Assembly: GCA_002399975.1 (NCBI GenBank)
Contig: DHER01000095.1
Location: forward strand, 1 to 38,008
DNA length: 38,008 bases
Reading direction: 5' to 3'
Source of the DNA: Firmicutes bacterium UBA4845
GTDB taxonomy: Bacteria; Bacillota; Clostridia; Tissierellales; Sedimentibacteraceae
Below the pieces are notes generated by a model. The model was not told the DNA's origin and made no database searches. It worked only from the letters and a program-made list of their open reading frames with translations. Below are positions 27,702-35,647 of the stretch, one piece after another (the stretch's first letter is position 1; every line of letters starts with the position of its first letter). The position numbers were made by a program, and so were the translations under genes.

Positions 27702-28053
27702 TATTCCTTACCTCCTTATCTAGTTGGCTCTGCCTCATAAGAACTGCATAAAAGTTATCTGTTTTATATGGTCTTTGCTTTGGTTTTAAAAATCTGACTT
27801 CAATGTAATGCTTTAAAATGACTTCCAATGGCTGCCCATGCTTTTCATACATGGCAAACATGAAAAAGGGCAACATGACAAAAATCATTACCAATGTAGC
27901 AAGGCTTGTTCCTGCACTGTCTTTTAAGATAAAAAAGAAAGGCAATCCTACTATAAGGGCAAGAGAAAAACAAATAAGCTGCCTTTTAGTCAGATTAAAC
28001 ATTACTTTAGTCTTTACTGTACTTAAATCTTTAGGTACGGGTACATATGCCAT
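27640..28053 (-). CDS. PrgI family protein (VirB3-like)
   Basis: 137 aa beginning MAYVPVPKDLSTVKTKVMFNLTKRQL, the usual PrgI start, with two membrane helices (ICFSLALIVGLPFFFI and LATLVMIFVMLPFFMFAMY) and a basic cytoplasmic tail. PrgI proteins take the VirB3 place, next to VirB4 in the mating channel, and the two genes overlap here. Confidence 0.88.
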   Translation of the reverse strand: MAYVPVPKDLSTVKTKVMFNLTKRQLICFSLALIVGLPFFFILKDSAGTSLATLVMIFVMLPFFMFAMYEKHGQPLEVILKHYIEVRFLKPKQRPYKTDNFYAVLMRQSQLDKEVRNIVTKKQNKQTKAYKGRQTRN

Positions 28054-28069
28054 AAAAATTCTCCTTTCT

Positions 28070-28939
28070 TTAATGAGAGTTGAAAATACTCTTTGCCAGT
28101 GAACCTGTCTTAAAGAGGGTAAAACACAGGAGTACTGTATAGCCTACACAAGTCCATATGGCTCCTATGATGTCTGCATCTGTGGTGATGGATTGCACTA
28201 ATACTGCATAAATACCTACACATACCATAATGAGAAAAGCTTGAAAGCCAAGAGCAAACAAGGATCTTAAATAATTTTGTCCCATACTTCCCAGTTCTCT
28301 ATTTGACATGGTGGCAAAGGGTATTGGTGCAACTGAAGTCATCATATAAATTTCTATCATTCGTCCATAAATAACTACGAATATGCAGACAGAAAGAATG
28401 TGCATGGTTAGACCAACAAACATGCTTTGTAGCCATAATCCAAAGAGTGGCCCAAGTTCCATTTCCATAAGACGTGGCTCCATATCTACTATAACAGAGC
28501 TTATATCAATACTGGTATCGCTGATAATCACCCCTGCTGCACCTTTCACAACATGTTGTGAAAGGTCAAAGACTGCCATAACAATGTTAAAAGTATTGGT
28601 TATAATCATTACAGCAACAAAGGTCTTAAATATCCATTTAAAGAACATGAATGTATCAATATCGTGCATATTGTTTTTCTCAATGACCATCTGTATCAGT
28701 TCGTAGCACATCACAAAGGTCAAAATCAAGCCAGCAATGGGAATAATCACTGTTTCGGATAGATTGCGTATCATAGAAAAGACACCGCCATTCCAAGCTG
28801 ACGGTGTCATTCCTACTTCACCTGCGATTTCGCCTACCTTCTGGTTGACGTTATCAAACATCCCCGACAAGTTTCCCATTATACCACTGACTAAAATCTC
28901 TTTGAGCCATTCCGTAATTTTGTCGATGATGGATTCCAT
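28070..28939 (-). CDS. VirB6/TrbL-like polytopic channel protein (CD0411 type)
   Basis: 289 aa with about six hydrophobic segments, for example TVIIPIAGLILTFVMCYELI, FVAVMIITNTFNIVMAVF, LWLQSMFVGLTMHILSVCIFV and AFLIMVCVGIYAVLV, and an N-terminal amphipathic region. It is the VirB6-like membrane channel protein of Tn1549-type ICEs. It lies 13 bases after the Maff2 gene and is followed by PrgI and VirB4 in the expected order. Confidence 0.85.
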   Translation of the reverse strand: MESIIDKITEWLKEILVSGIMGNLSGMFDNVNQKVGEIAGEVGMTPSAWNGGVFSMIRNLSETVIIPIAGLILTFVMCYELIQMVIEKNNMHDIDTFMFFKWIFKTFVAVMIITNTFNIVMAVFDLSQHVVKGAAGVIISDTSIDISSVIVDMEPRLMEMELGPLFGLWLQSMFVGLTMHILSVCIFVVIYGRMIEIYMMTSVAPIPFATMSNRELGSMGQNYLRSLFALGFQAFLIMVCVGIYAVLVQSITTDADIIGAIWTCVGYTVLLCFTLFKTGSLAKSIFNSH

Positions 28940-28952
28940 AAGACTTTACCTC

Positions 28953-29168
28953 TTAACCGAATAATCCAGAAAGAAGAGGTACTAACGTCATGCCAATCAG
29001 TGCTACGCCACCGCCAGCCATGAGTTGTTTCATACCCTGTGATTTTGCACCTGGATTATCATTTCCATAACCTTCAAGTAAATTGATAACCCCCCAAATA
29101 CCAAGTCCTGCTCCAAGAGCGATAACAAGTGTCTGCAATACATCTACTGCTGAATTAAAAAATGCCAT
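28953..29168 (-). CDS. Maff2-family small membrane protein (VirB2-like pilin candidate)
   Basis: 71 aa with two hydrophobic helices, VLQTLVIALGAGLGIWGVINLL and GGGVALIGMTLVPLLSGLF, joined by a polar loop (GNDNPGAKSQGMKQ). Size and two-helix layout match the Maff2 family and VirB2/TrbC-like pilins. GGAGG precedes the ATG. Confidence 0.85.
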   Translation of the reverse strand: MAFFNSAVDVLQTLVIALGAGLGIWGVINLLEGYGNDNPGAKSQGMKQLMAGGGVALIGMTLVPLLSGLFG

Positions 29169-29211
29169 AATTATTTCCTCCTAAAATTTATTTTATTTTT
29201 GGGTAAAAAAA

Positions 29212-30993
29212 TTACCGCCTATTAGCGGTTTCCTTCTCGTCCTTAAGGTCGATTTCATAAACATCGTATACCTCATCGGGCTTTAACTTTAATTTTGTGG
29301 ATAGGTATTTTTCAATATCAAAGGTGTTTCTTTTATCATAATCGGATAAGTATTTGTAATTTGGATGCTTTGTAATGTCATACTTATCCGAGAGAAACGG
29401 GCGAACACCTCTTAGCTGTAAAATGCACTTGCCCCCATCCATAACAGCAAGTTCATCCATACTCATAAGCTCCTTTCCCAACTTTTGATAATTAAGCCCA
29501 TAACTCCTTTGTGTCCCTCTGGTATCGGAAGTATTAAACATATCAATGGTTTCTTTACCAAGAGTTTCAGATAAATCCTTGAGGGTGGTTTTTTCTTTAC
29601 CTCCAAGAAAAATCATACTGTCGCAGTTACCTATAATGGTATCAGCATTGTCTTTATACAAAGCCTTTAGCTGACTTTGTGCCTGTAAAACAAGACAGGC
29701 AGAGATTTCACGACTTCTTATTGTAGCCATCAGTTTTTCTAATTTAGGAATCTGTCCAATATTAGCAGCCTCATCAATCAGACAGCGTACATGAACAGGT
29801 AATCTACCTCCATAGACATCATCTGCCTTGTCACAGAGAAGATTGAAAAGTTGTGTATATGCCATAGATACTAAAAAATTAAAGGTATCGTCCGTATCGC
29901 TGATAATGATAAAGAGAGCTGTTTTTCTATCCCCTAAAGTGTCCAGTTCCAGTTCATCATAGGAAGTCAGTTCACGTAATTCTCGAATATCAAAGGGAGC
30001 AAGCCTTGCACCACAGGATATTAGAATAGACTTTGCAGTTTTTCCTGCTGCTAACTTATATTTCTTGTACTGTCTAAGGGCAAAATGTTGTGGGTCTTTT
30101 TCCTCCAAACGGTCAAACATTAAATCTACAGGGTTTTTAAAGTCCTCATCATCTTCTCTTACCTCGGAAGCATTGATAAACTCAATAAGGGTAGAGAAGT
30201 TTTGCTCATGTTCTGGAGCCTCATAATAAATGTAACCTATGAGTGCTGTATAAAGCAGGGTTTCTGCCTTTACCCAGAAGTCATCTCCTGCCTTACCTTC
30301 CCCTTTGGTGTTAGCAATAAAGGTAGTAACTAATTTCAAGATGTCCTTTTCACTTTTAATGTAGGCAAAGGGGTTGTAGTGCATGGATTTCTTAAAGTTA
30401 ATGGTATTGAGTATTTTAATTTTATATCCCTCTTTCTGTAATAGCTTCCCGCATTCCACAATAATGCTCCCCTTTGGGTCAGTAACCACATAAGAACTGT
30501 GGCACTGCATAAGATTAGGTTTTAGCCAAAATCTTGTTTTACCTGAGCCAGAAGCGCCTACTATGAGTACATTTTTATTTCTTGCATTTCTTGGGTCTTT
30601 GGGGCGATTTGACATGGTAAGACTTTCTGTTTGAGTAAGTATCACATTGTTTTGAAATACGGGATCTACAAAAGGGCGAATATCACTTGAACTTCCCCAA
30701 CGGGCAGAACCATATTCAATGCCTTTTCTATATTTCTTTGCATTTTTGCCCTTTAAATAAACTATAAGACGGAGAATGACTCCCACAGTTATTCCAAATA
30801 ACAAATCTTTTGGATATAGACTTGGTAGAGGGTTTTCAAAAGCCAATGCAAATCCCTTCGTAAGATTTAAAATCTTTACACCAATATCATGTCCTGCTGC
30901 TAATCGCCATGCCTGTGATACTTTAGTAAACAATAGGGCAAGTAGTAGATAGGGAATGTTTAGGATTAGGAGTTTTTTTATTTTATTATTCAT
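29212..30993 (-). CDS. VirD4-like type IV coupling protein
   Basis: 593 aa. Two N-terminal membrane helices (about residues 8-25 and 64-80), Walker A GASGSGKT (146-153), Walker B CLIDEAANIG near residue 406, and the VirD4 blocks YGSARWG, VTDPKGSI and LQAQSQLKALY. It is the ATPase that brings the relaxase-DNA complex to the channel. Its start overlaps pcfB by four bases, typical of this module. It ends in a basic tail (KDEKETANRR) without the SVxxxL motif seen on other proteins. Confidence 0.93.
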   Translation of the reverse strand: MNNKIKKLLILNIPYLLLALLFTKVSQAWRLAAGHDIGVKILNLTKGFALAFENPLPSLYPKDLLFGITVGVILRLIVYLKGKNAKKYRKGIEYGSARWGSSSDIRPFVDPVFQNNVILTQTESLTMSNRPKDPRNARNKNVLIVGASGSGKTRFWLKPNLMQCHSSYVVTDPKGSIIVECGKLLQKEGYKIKILNTINFKKSMHYNPFAYIKSEKDILKLVTTFIANTKGEGKAGDDFWVKAETLLYTALIGYIYYEAPEHEQNFSTLIEFINASEVREDDEDFKNPVDLMFDRLEEKDPQHFALRQYKKYKLAAGKTAKSILISCGARLAPFDIRELRELTSYDELELDTLGDRKTALFIIISDTDDTFNFLVSMAYTQLFNLLCDKADDVYGGRLPVHVRCLIDEAANIGQIPKLEKLMATIRSREISACLVLQAQSQLKALYKDNADTIIGNCDSMIFLGGKEKTTLKDLSETLGKETIDMFNTSDTRGTQRSYGLNYQKLGKELMSMDELAVMDGGKCILQLRGVRPFLSDKYDITKHPNYKYLSDYDKRNTFDIEKYLSTKLKLKPDEVYDVYEIDLKDEKETANRR

Positions 30994-31466
30994 AGGCTTT
31001 GCTCCCTGTCCTTATTTTTCGCTCTGTCAGATACGGTGTTTCTTACAATTTCGGTAAACTTTCTAAGCTGTGCAAGTACCGAAGGTCTTTCTGTTTTTTT
31101 CACCATTTTGGCTGTAAAATCAGTAAATGCAGCTGTAATAGCATCCGCATCCCTCCCTTTGAAAAAGACAAGATATTTTGGTGGTTTCACGCCTTTATCT
31201 CTTTTAACTGCAAAATCTACACCATACTTTCTTGCTGACTTCTCAAAACTTTTGATGTTCTTGTCCGTAATTTCAATATTGCTCATTCCTTGATTTTGCT
31301 TTGCAAGGTCTTTTACACTTTGTTTACCATGAGGGATTTTAGGATGTTCCTTTCTATTTTTCTGCCAAGCTAAAAATTTTCTTATAGCTTCTCTCAAGGC
31401 TCTTGCTGTTAATTTTGTGCCTGTAATCACCAGTGTTACTGTTCTATTTTCCACTTCTTCCTGCAT
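30990..31466 (-). CDS. pcfB: PcfB family protein (DUF3801)
   Basis: 158 aa. VTLVITGTKLTARALREAIRKFLAW and KSFEKSARKYGVDFAVKRDKG followed by YLVFFKGRDADAITAAFTDF is the PcfB/DUF3801 fold, always found in front of VirD4 in this family; it may act as an adaptor between relaxosome and coupling protein. The C-terminus is basic with SVLAQLRKF starting 30 residues from the end, as in ArdA, RadC and the giant helicase. The ATG has AAAGGAGG seven to eight bases upstream. Confidence 0.88.
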   Translation of the reverse strand: MQEEVENRTVTLVITGTKLTARALREAIRKFLAWQKNRKEHPKIPHGKQSVKDLAKQNQGMSNIEITDKNIKSFEKSARKYGVDFAVKRDKGVKPPKYLVFFKGRDADAITAAFTDFTAKMVKKTERPSVLAQLRKFTEIVRNTVSDRAKNKDREQSL

Positions 31467-31536
31467 GATAAATTCCTCCTTTCACATGTTTTAAAATATT
31501 TATTAGGGTGGAACAACTAAGTGCCTAATCATATAG

Positions 31537-31890
31537 TCAGCCATTGCTTTTTTCCCTCCCTTGTTTCTTGATGGTCAAAATTCCTTCAAGAGTTGTAGCC
31601 GTAATCCTAAATCGCTCTGCTGTAGCAATATCATTTTTTACATTTTCATCTATAACATCTCCACAAACTACAAGCACACGTGAACGTCTTAACATATCCC
31701 TTGCCATATCAATACCATCCTTATGTTCTTCTGGAATTTCATCGTTTAGATAAATGGGCAGAAACAAAAGTGGGCACATTGGAGTATATCCTGCCTCATA
31801 AAGCTGTCTGCAATATTTAGCGGCAGTCTCGGTGTTTTCAAATTCGTTATTGCCCCAAGCTGCCGAAATATATGCCATTGGTCTTTTCAT
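31537..31890 (-). CDS. DUF7768/DUF4406-like (nucleoside deoxyribosyltransferase-fold) protein
   Basis: 117 aa: MAYISAAWG at the start, AAKYCRQLYEAGYTPMCPLLFLP, and RSRVLVVCGDVIDENVKNDIATAERF. This resembles the small nucleoside 2-deoxyribosyltransferase-like fold annotated as DUF4406/DUF7768 and common in ICEs and phages. Enzyme activity is not established. A hairpin with T run precedes it. Confidence 0.75.
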   Translation of the reverse strand: MKRPMAYISAAWGNNEFENTETAAKYCRQLYEAGYTPMCPLLFLPIYLNDEIPEEHKDGIDMARDMLRRSRVLVVCGDVIDENVKNDIATAERFRITATTLEGILTIKKQGREKSNG

Positions 31891-31923
31891 AATTTATAAA
31901 TCTCCTTTCTTGATTTTGGATAC

Positions 31924-31971
31924 AAAAAAAGATGCTTTGTAATTTCCTTAAAATACAGATACAAAACGTCT
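31924..31971 (-). terminator. hairpin with T run before the DUF7768 gene
   Basis: On the minus strand AGACGTTTTGT (31971-31961) pairs with ACAAAGCATCT (31940-31930), one mismatch and one wobble, 20-base loop, then seven T and GTATCCAAAAT. The stem begins one base after the stop of the DUF6017 gene. The sequence after the T run resembles that after the hairpin at 35047-35077. Confidence 0.6.
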
Positions 31972-32913
31972 TTATGATTGGCCGTATAAATCATGATTAA
32001 CAAGTGCGGAATAATAATTATCTATGGTTGATGGTGCATTAAAGAGGGTAGCCAGCAAATATCGCTTAATATTTCTGATGTATGTTGTGGTCTTGCCAAG
32101 GCATTCAAATACGTAGTCAATATGCAAGCTATTTATTCGTAACAGCTTCTCCTTTACAAGCTTTGCTGGGTAATCATCTCCTGCAACATTGATAGTTTCT
32201 TTTGTAGAACAGAGAGTTTCCACCATTAAATCTACTATTTCATCTAAACGCTCACGATTGTGCTCATTCTTGATATACTCATATTCTAAATTCTTTAAAA
32301 CCATTTCTTTTACTTCTTCTACGCTATCACATCCAATCTCATCATATCTCATCGGTTTTTGCCTTTCTCTACTTGATTGATGTGGATTTGATTGATTAGG
32401 ATTTGTTCCATTCATATTTAATAAATCAGTATTTGATTTATTAGTATTTAATATATTAGTACTTAATTGGTGGGGATTTTCCAAGATAGGTTTTCCCTGT
32501 TTAGGTTTTTCCAATACAAGTTTTTCCAATACAGGCTTTTCCTGTATTGGCTTTCCCAACATTGGATTATCCAAGATTGGATTTTCCACTTTAGGTGAAG
32601 ATGGACTATTATCAATAGTTTGTGGCTTTTCAAAAATGGTGTATTCCGTTGTGGTAAGCTGCCCCTTTTCATTTCGTAATCTTCTGCGTATAATATATCC
32701 ATTTGCTTCAAGTTCCCTGACAGTTGTATTAATACTATCAATTCCGTCCTTGCAGATACATGCAAGTCCTTTTGTGGTATAGTCCCAATCTTCCGGTAAA
32801 GAAAGCATAAGAGAAAGTAAGCCCTTCGCCTTTAAGGACAACTCTGTATTTCTTAAATGGTGGTTAGCCATTACTGTATAATCTCTAGTTTTTTCTACTC
32901 TGAAAACCGCCAA
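31972..32913 (-). CDS. DUF6017-type helix-turn-helix protein (replication-initiator-like)
   Basis: 313 aa if it starts at the TTG at 32913, since relatives begin M-A-V-F-R-V-E-K; GTG 32922 and ATG 32919 are alternatives. The N-terminal domain (RDYTVMANHHLRNTELSLKAKGLLSLMLSLPEDWDYTTKGL) is the winged-helix domain of RepA_N-like initiators. A middle region of about 75 residues is repetitive, and the C-terminal domain (RERLDEIVDLMVETLCS to YIRNIKRYLLATLFNAPSTI) matches DUF6017. It follows parB by 28 bases and may start replication of the excised circle; that is inference from fold and position. Confidence 0.8.
   Translation of the reverse strand: MAVFRVEKTRDYTVMANHHLRNTELSLKAKGLLSLMLSLPEDWDYTTKGLACICKDGIDSINTTVRELEANGYIIRRRLRNEKGQLTTTEYTIFEKPQTIDNSPSSPKVENPILDNPMLGKPIQEKPVLEKLVLEKPKQGKPILENPHQLSTNILNTNKSNTDLLNMNGTNPNQSNPHQSSRERQKPMRYDEIGCDSVEEVKEMVLKNLEYEYIKNEHNRERLDEIVDLMVETLCSTKETINVAGDDYPAKLVKEKLLRINSLHIDYVFECLGKTTTYIRNIKRYLLATLFNAPSTIDNYYSALVNHDLYGQS
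32474..32590. repeat. 15-bp tandem repeat in the DUF6017 gene
   Basis: About seven imperfect 15-bp units encode the five-residue pattern (I/V)-L-(E/G)-(K/N)-P. Just downstream in the gene an N/T/S/Q-rich stretch (NILNTNKSNTDLLNMNGTN) is also repetitive. Slippage could change the length in frame. Confidence 0.75.
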
Positions 32914-32941
32914 AAACATCACTTCCTTTCTCGCCTATATT

Positions 32942-33871
32942 TCAACGTTCCTGCTCTCTCGTACGTTTCTTATGCCATCCCTCAAGCAATTTAATGATGG
33001 TATCTTGCATTTGCTTTGGGGTGTATGATTTTGGAAAATATTTTTTCAATGTATCTCCAGTAAGAGTGACCTTATCTAAGTCGCCTTTCTTTTCTTCACT
33101 CATAATTGCACTCATTACATTAATGGTTAATTTTCCTTCATTGCTGAATTTCTTTAATCGTTGTGCCTGTGAAAGCGAAGGAGTAGCCTGTTCCATATCC
33201 ATTGCCTCAAGCAAGTCGGTCTGTTCCTCTTTTTTAAGATAGGACAATTCCACAGCCGGGTTAAAGGCTATTTTCTTTTCATCTACCATGGAGAGTATTT
33301 CAGGTATAAGATGAGTAAGGCGAATGTAGCGTTGTATTTGGTTTCGGCTTGAACCTACTTGTTCTGCTATTATTTCATCTGCTCGGGGTAACTTTGTCCC
33401 AAGTTGGGACGAAGTTAAATCCGTCCTTGCACCTTGTCGTTTAATAGCTTCTAACTTCATTTTAAATGCAAAAGCTCGTTCACTTGGCAAGATACTTTCT
33501 CTTTGTAAGTTGCTGTCAACCATAATAATGATGGCTTCATCATCATCAATATTACGGACAATAACCGGCATTGTTTCAAGTTCTGCAAGCTCACATGCTC
33601 TTTTACGGCGATGTCCTGCTATTAGTTCATATCCTCCTTCATCTCGAGGTCTTGCAATGGCAGGGACAAGTATGCCATATTTCTTTACACTTTCTGCTGT
33701 TTCAACCATTTCCTCATTATCTATGACTTTAAAAGGATGGTCTTTAAAAGGAAATAATTCTGTCAATGGTATCTCTACTACTTTTTCACGATTTCCATCG
33801 GCTCTGCTTTCCTCAGTAGAAAACAAATCATCTACTGATGTCAGCTTTATGTTTTTGGCGGAGCTTTTCAA
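32942..33871 (-). CDS. parB: ParB/Spo0J family partition protein
   Basis: 309 aa. The ParB N-terminal domain has ELIAGHRRKRACELAEL (GHRR at residues 86-89, the CTP-binding box) and the helix-turn-helix ADEIIAEQVGSSRNQIQRYIRLTHLIPE. With ParA it would stabilise the excised or integrated element. The TTG start has AAGGAGGTG seven bases upstream and lies 44 bases inside parA, so the two are coupled. Confidence 0.92.
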   Translation of the reverse strand: MKSSAKNIKLTSVDDLFSTEESRADGNREKVVEIPLTELFPFKDHPFKVIDNEEMVETAESVKKYGILVPAIARPRDEGGYELIAGHRRKRACELAELETMPVIVRNIDDDEAIIIMVDSNLQRESILPSERAFAFKMKLEAIKRQGARTDLTSSQLGTKLPRADEIIAEQVGSSRNQIQRYIRLTHLIPEILSMVDEKKIAFNPAVELSYLKKEEQTDLLEAMDMEQATPSLSQAQRLKKFSNEGKLTINVMSAIMSEEKKGDLDKVTLTGDTLKKYFPKSYTPKQMQDTIIKLLEGWHKKRTREQER

Positions 33872-34649
33872 TCTTCAACACCTCCTTGGTTAAGTTTCCA
33901 TAGCCCTCTGCTGCTTTACCTTTAGGGTCATGGGAGAAGATACTTTTTCCCTCTGCGCTTATTTCTGCTGCTTTTACAGAACGGGGTATAGAAGAATCAA
34001 ATACCTTGATACTTCCTCCATAAGTTTCTTTTACCAAGTTACTGATGTCCTTTGCGAAATTGGTACGGTTATCTACCATAGTCAACAAAATACCGTCAAT
34101 TTTTAGCTTAGGGTTTATCTGCCTACGAACCTTGCCTATAGTCTGTAAAAGCTGTTCTAAACCCTTGGCAGGAAGATACTCTGCTTGTACAGGTATTATC
34201 ACACTGTCAGCCGCAGCAAGGGCATTTACTGTCAGCATACCAAGTGAAGGCATACAATCTAAAAGGATAAAATCATACTGTTTTTTTACAGTTTCAAGAA
34301 ATTGTTTTAAAACAATTTCTCGACTCATAACATTAACAAGTGAAACTTCCATACCAGACAGTTCTATGTTGGCAGGGAGTAAATCCACTCCTTCATGATG
34401 CTGTAAAATCCCCTCTCTTTGTTCAATGGGAGTGTCGGTAATTACTTTTTCCATTACTGTAGCAATAGTAGTCGAAAGGTTGTCTGGCTGTGGGTATCCT
34501 AAGCTGATAGAAAGACTTCCTTGTGGATCTGTATCTACTAACAGGACTTTTTTACCTTCCATAGCCAAACCTACGCCTAAGTTGGTACAGGTAGTTGTTT
34601 TGCCTACACCACCTTTTTGATTGGTGATGGCAATTATTTTTGCATTCAA
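33828..34649 (-). CDS. parA: ParA/Soj family partition ATPase
   Basis: 273 aa. Deviant Walker A KGGVGKTT (residues 12-19), Walker A' VLLVDTDPQGSLS and Walker B FILLDCMPSLGMLTVNAL identify a Soj-type ParA. TTG start with AAAGGAGG upstream. It ends HKADISR, an ending similar to that of the 102-aa gene before it and of ArdA. With ParB it forms the partition pair found at the head of Tn1549-type transfer regions. Confidence 0.93.
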   Translation of the reverse strand: MNAKIIAITNQKGGVGKTTTCTNLGVGLAMEGKKVLLVDTDPQGSLSISLGYPQPDNLSTTIATVMEKVITDTPIEQREGILQHHEGVDLLPANIELSGMEVSLVNVMSREIVLKQFLETVKKQYDFILLDCMPSLGMLTVNALAAADSVIIPVQAEYLPAKGLEQLLQTIGKVRRQINPKLKIDGILLTMVDNRTNFAKDISNLVKETYGGSIKVFDSSIPRSVKAAEISAEGKSIFSHDPKGKAAEGYGNLTKEVLKIEKLRQKHKADISR

Positions 34650-34709
34650 TTTTTGTTCCTCCTTTCACACAAAAATCCGCTCCCTTTATTTTTCAATAAG
34701 GAAAACGAC

Positions 34710-35018
34710 TTATCGTGAAATGTCTTTATTTTTGATTTTTTTCTGTTTCCTTTCTTCTAATGCAGTTACTTTATCAAGCTTTAAGGCACCATCTTTAAAT
34801 TTGTATATCCCAATGGCTGGTTTTCCATTGTCATTTATCAAATACACTGAGCCATCAAATCGCAACCTCCCTCCAGAAACAATTATTTTCATATCTTCAG
34901 GAATAGCATATATGCCGGCAACGTCACATTCCTTTTGTGTACAATACCTACCATCATTTAAAATAGGTTCAAGGGAAAAGTTTTGTCCATCCTTTGTTCT
35001 ATATATTTTTACATTCAA
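34710..35018 (-). CDS. 102-aa conserved ICE protein of unknown function
   Basis: First gene of the partition-transfer series. The TTG at 35018 is chosen because GGAGG lies seven bases upstream; reading further up gives a poorer start. It contains KIYRTKDGQNFSLEPILNDGRYC, AIPEDMKIIVSGGRLRFDGSVYL and NGKPAIGIYKFKDG, suggesting a small beta-rich fold, and a basic tail ending KNKDISR. I do not recognise the family. A terminator-like hairpin lies right before it, so it may be controlled by attenuation. Confidence 0.65.
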   Translation of the reverse strand: MNVKIYRTKDGQNFSLEPILNDGRYCTQKECDVAGIYAIPEDMKIIVSGGRLRFDGSVYLINDNGKPAIGIYKFKDGALKLDKVTALEERKQKKIKNKDISR

Positions 35019-35046
35019 CTTTATTCCTCCTTTCAATTTTGGGCAC

Positions 35047-35077
35047 AAAAAAAGAGCTAGTTATATAAACTAACTCT
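35047..35077 (-). terminator. terminator / leader attenuator before the partition-transfer genes
   Basis: On the minus strand AGAGTTAGTT (35077-35068) pairs with AACTAGCTCT (35062-35053), one wobble, five-base loop, followed by T7, GTGCCCAAAAT and then AAAGGAGG. It lies 29 bases before the TTG start of the 102-aa gene. Confidence 0.7.
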
Positions 35078-35112
35078 GTGTAAAAATGTTACTATTTAAT
35101 TTTTATCTATAT

Positions 35113-35154
35113 AAAAAAGTTGCCTACTCTAAATTATATAAGAGCAAACAACTT
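35113..35154 (-). terminator. second upstream hairpin with T run
   Basis: On the minus strand AAGTTG (35154-35149) pairs with CAACTT (35122-35117), with inner CTCT/AGAG pairing, followed by six T. It forms a tandem with the hairpin at 35047-35077. Confidence 0.55.
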
Positions 35155-35588
35155 TTAGTTTTCATATTCAATTTTAATTATTGGATAACTCCAAAATGTC
35201 TCAAGGCATCTTTAATTGCCTCTATCATCGTCTCTTAAAGATTAATCAAAATGACGTGCAAACATGTCTACACACTCAATGTCCAACACAACGGAAACAT
35301 CAATTTTATTTTTCAAAACCTTATTTCTGAAATCATCACCATCTGTTGTGAAAGTAGTGTAATTCGCAAAGTGTTGGAAACACAGTATTTCTACGTATCT
35401 TTCCTTTGCATTCCTATTACGCACTCCACATGCCTTGAGTGTGCAATAATGATGACCACCTCACCTAATACCCCCTTGGCGGCAGGGTATATTTTTAATA
35501 ATTCCAGCACATATCACTTCATTTTTTTATTAATAGTTATGTCAATTATAGCCAACTTTTATATATCGATGTTTAATTTAGTAAAGAT

Positions 35589-35647
35589 AAAAGCTGCCAA
35601 CAATAAAACCCACAGCATACTGAGGGCTTTAGTCTTAGCAGTTTTTT
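35589..35647. terminator. bidirectional terminator-like hairpin
   Basis: Outer arms AAAAGCTGC (35589-35597) / GCAGTTTTT (35638-35646) and inner arms TAAAACCC (35604-35611) / GGGCTTTA (35624-35631). T6 follows on the plus strand and CTTTTATCTTT on the minus strand. It lies 41 bases past the stop of the fused methyltransferase frame. Confidence 0.5.

Noticed and set aside
32474..32590. Possible CRISPR-like array
   Set aside because: The repeats are 15-bp, without spacers, and keep a coding frame; a tandem repeat within a gene.
35242..35424. 60-aa minus-strand open frame starting with GTG
   Set aside because: No ribosome site and no recognised motif; more likely part of the decayed region.
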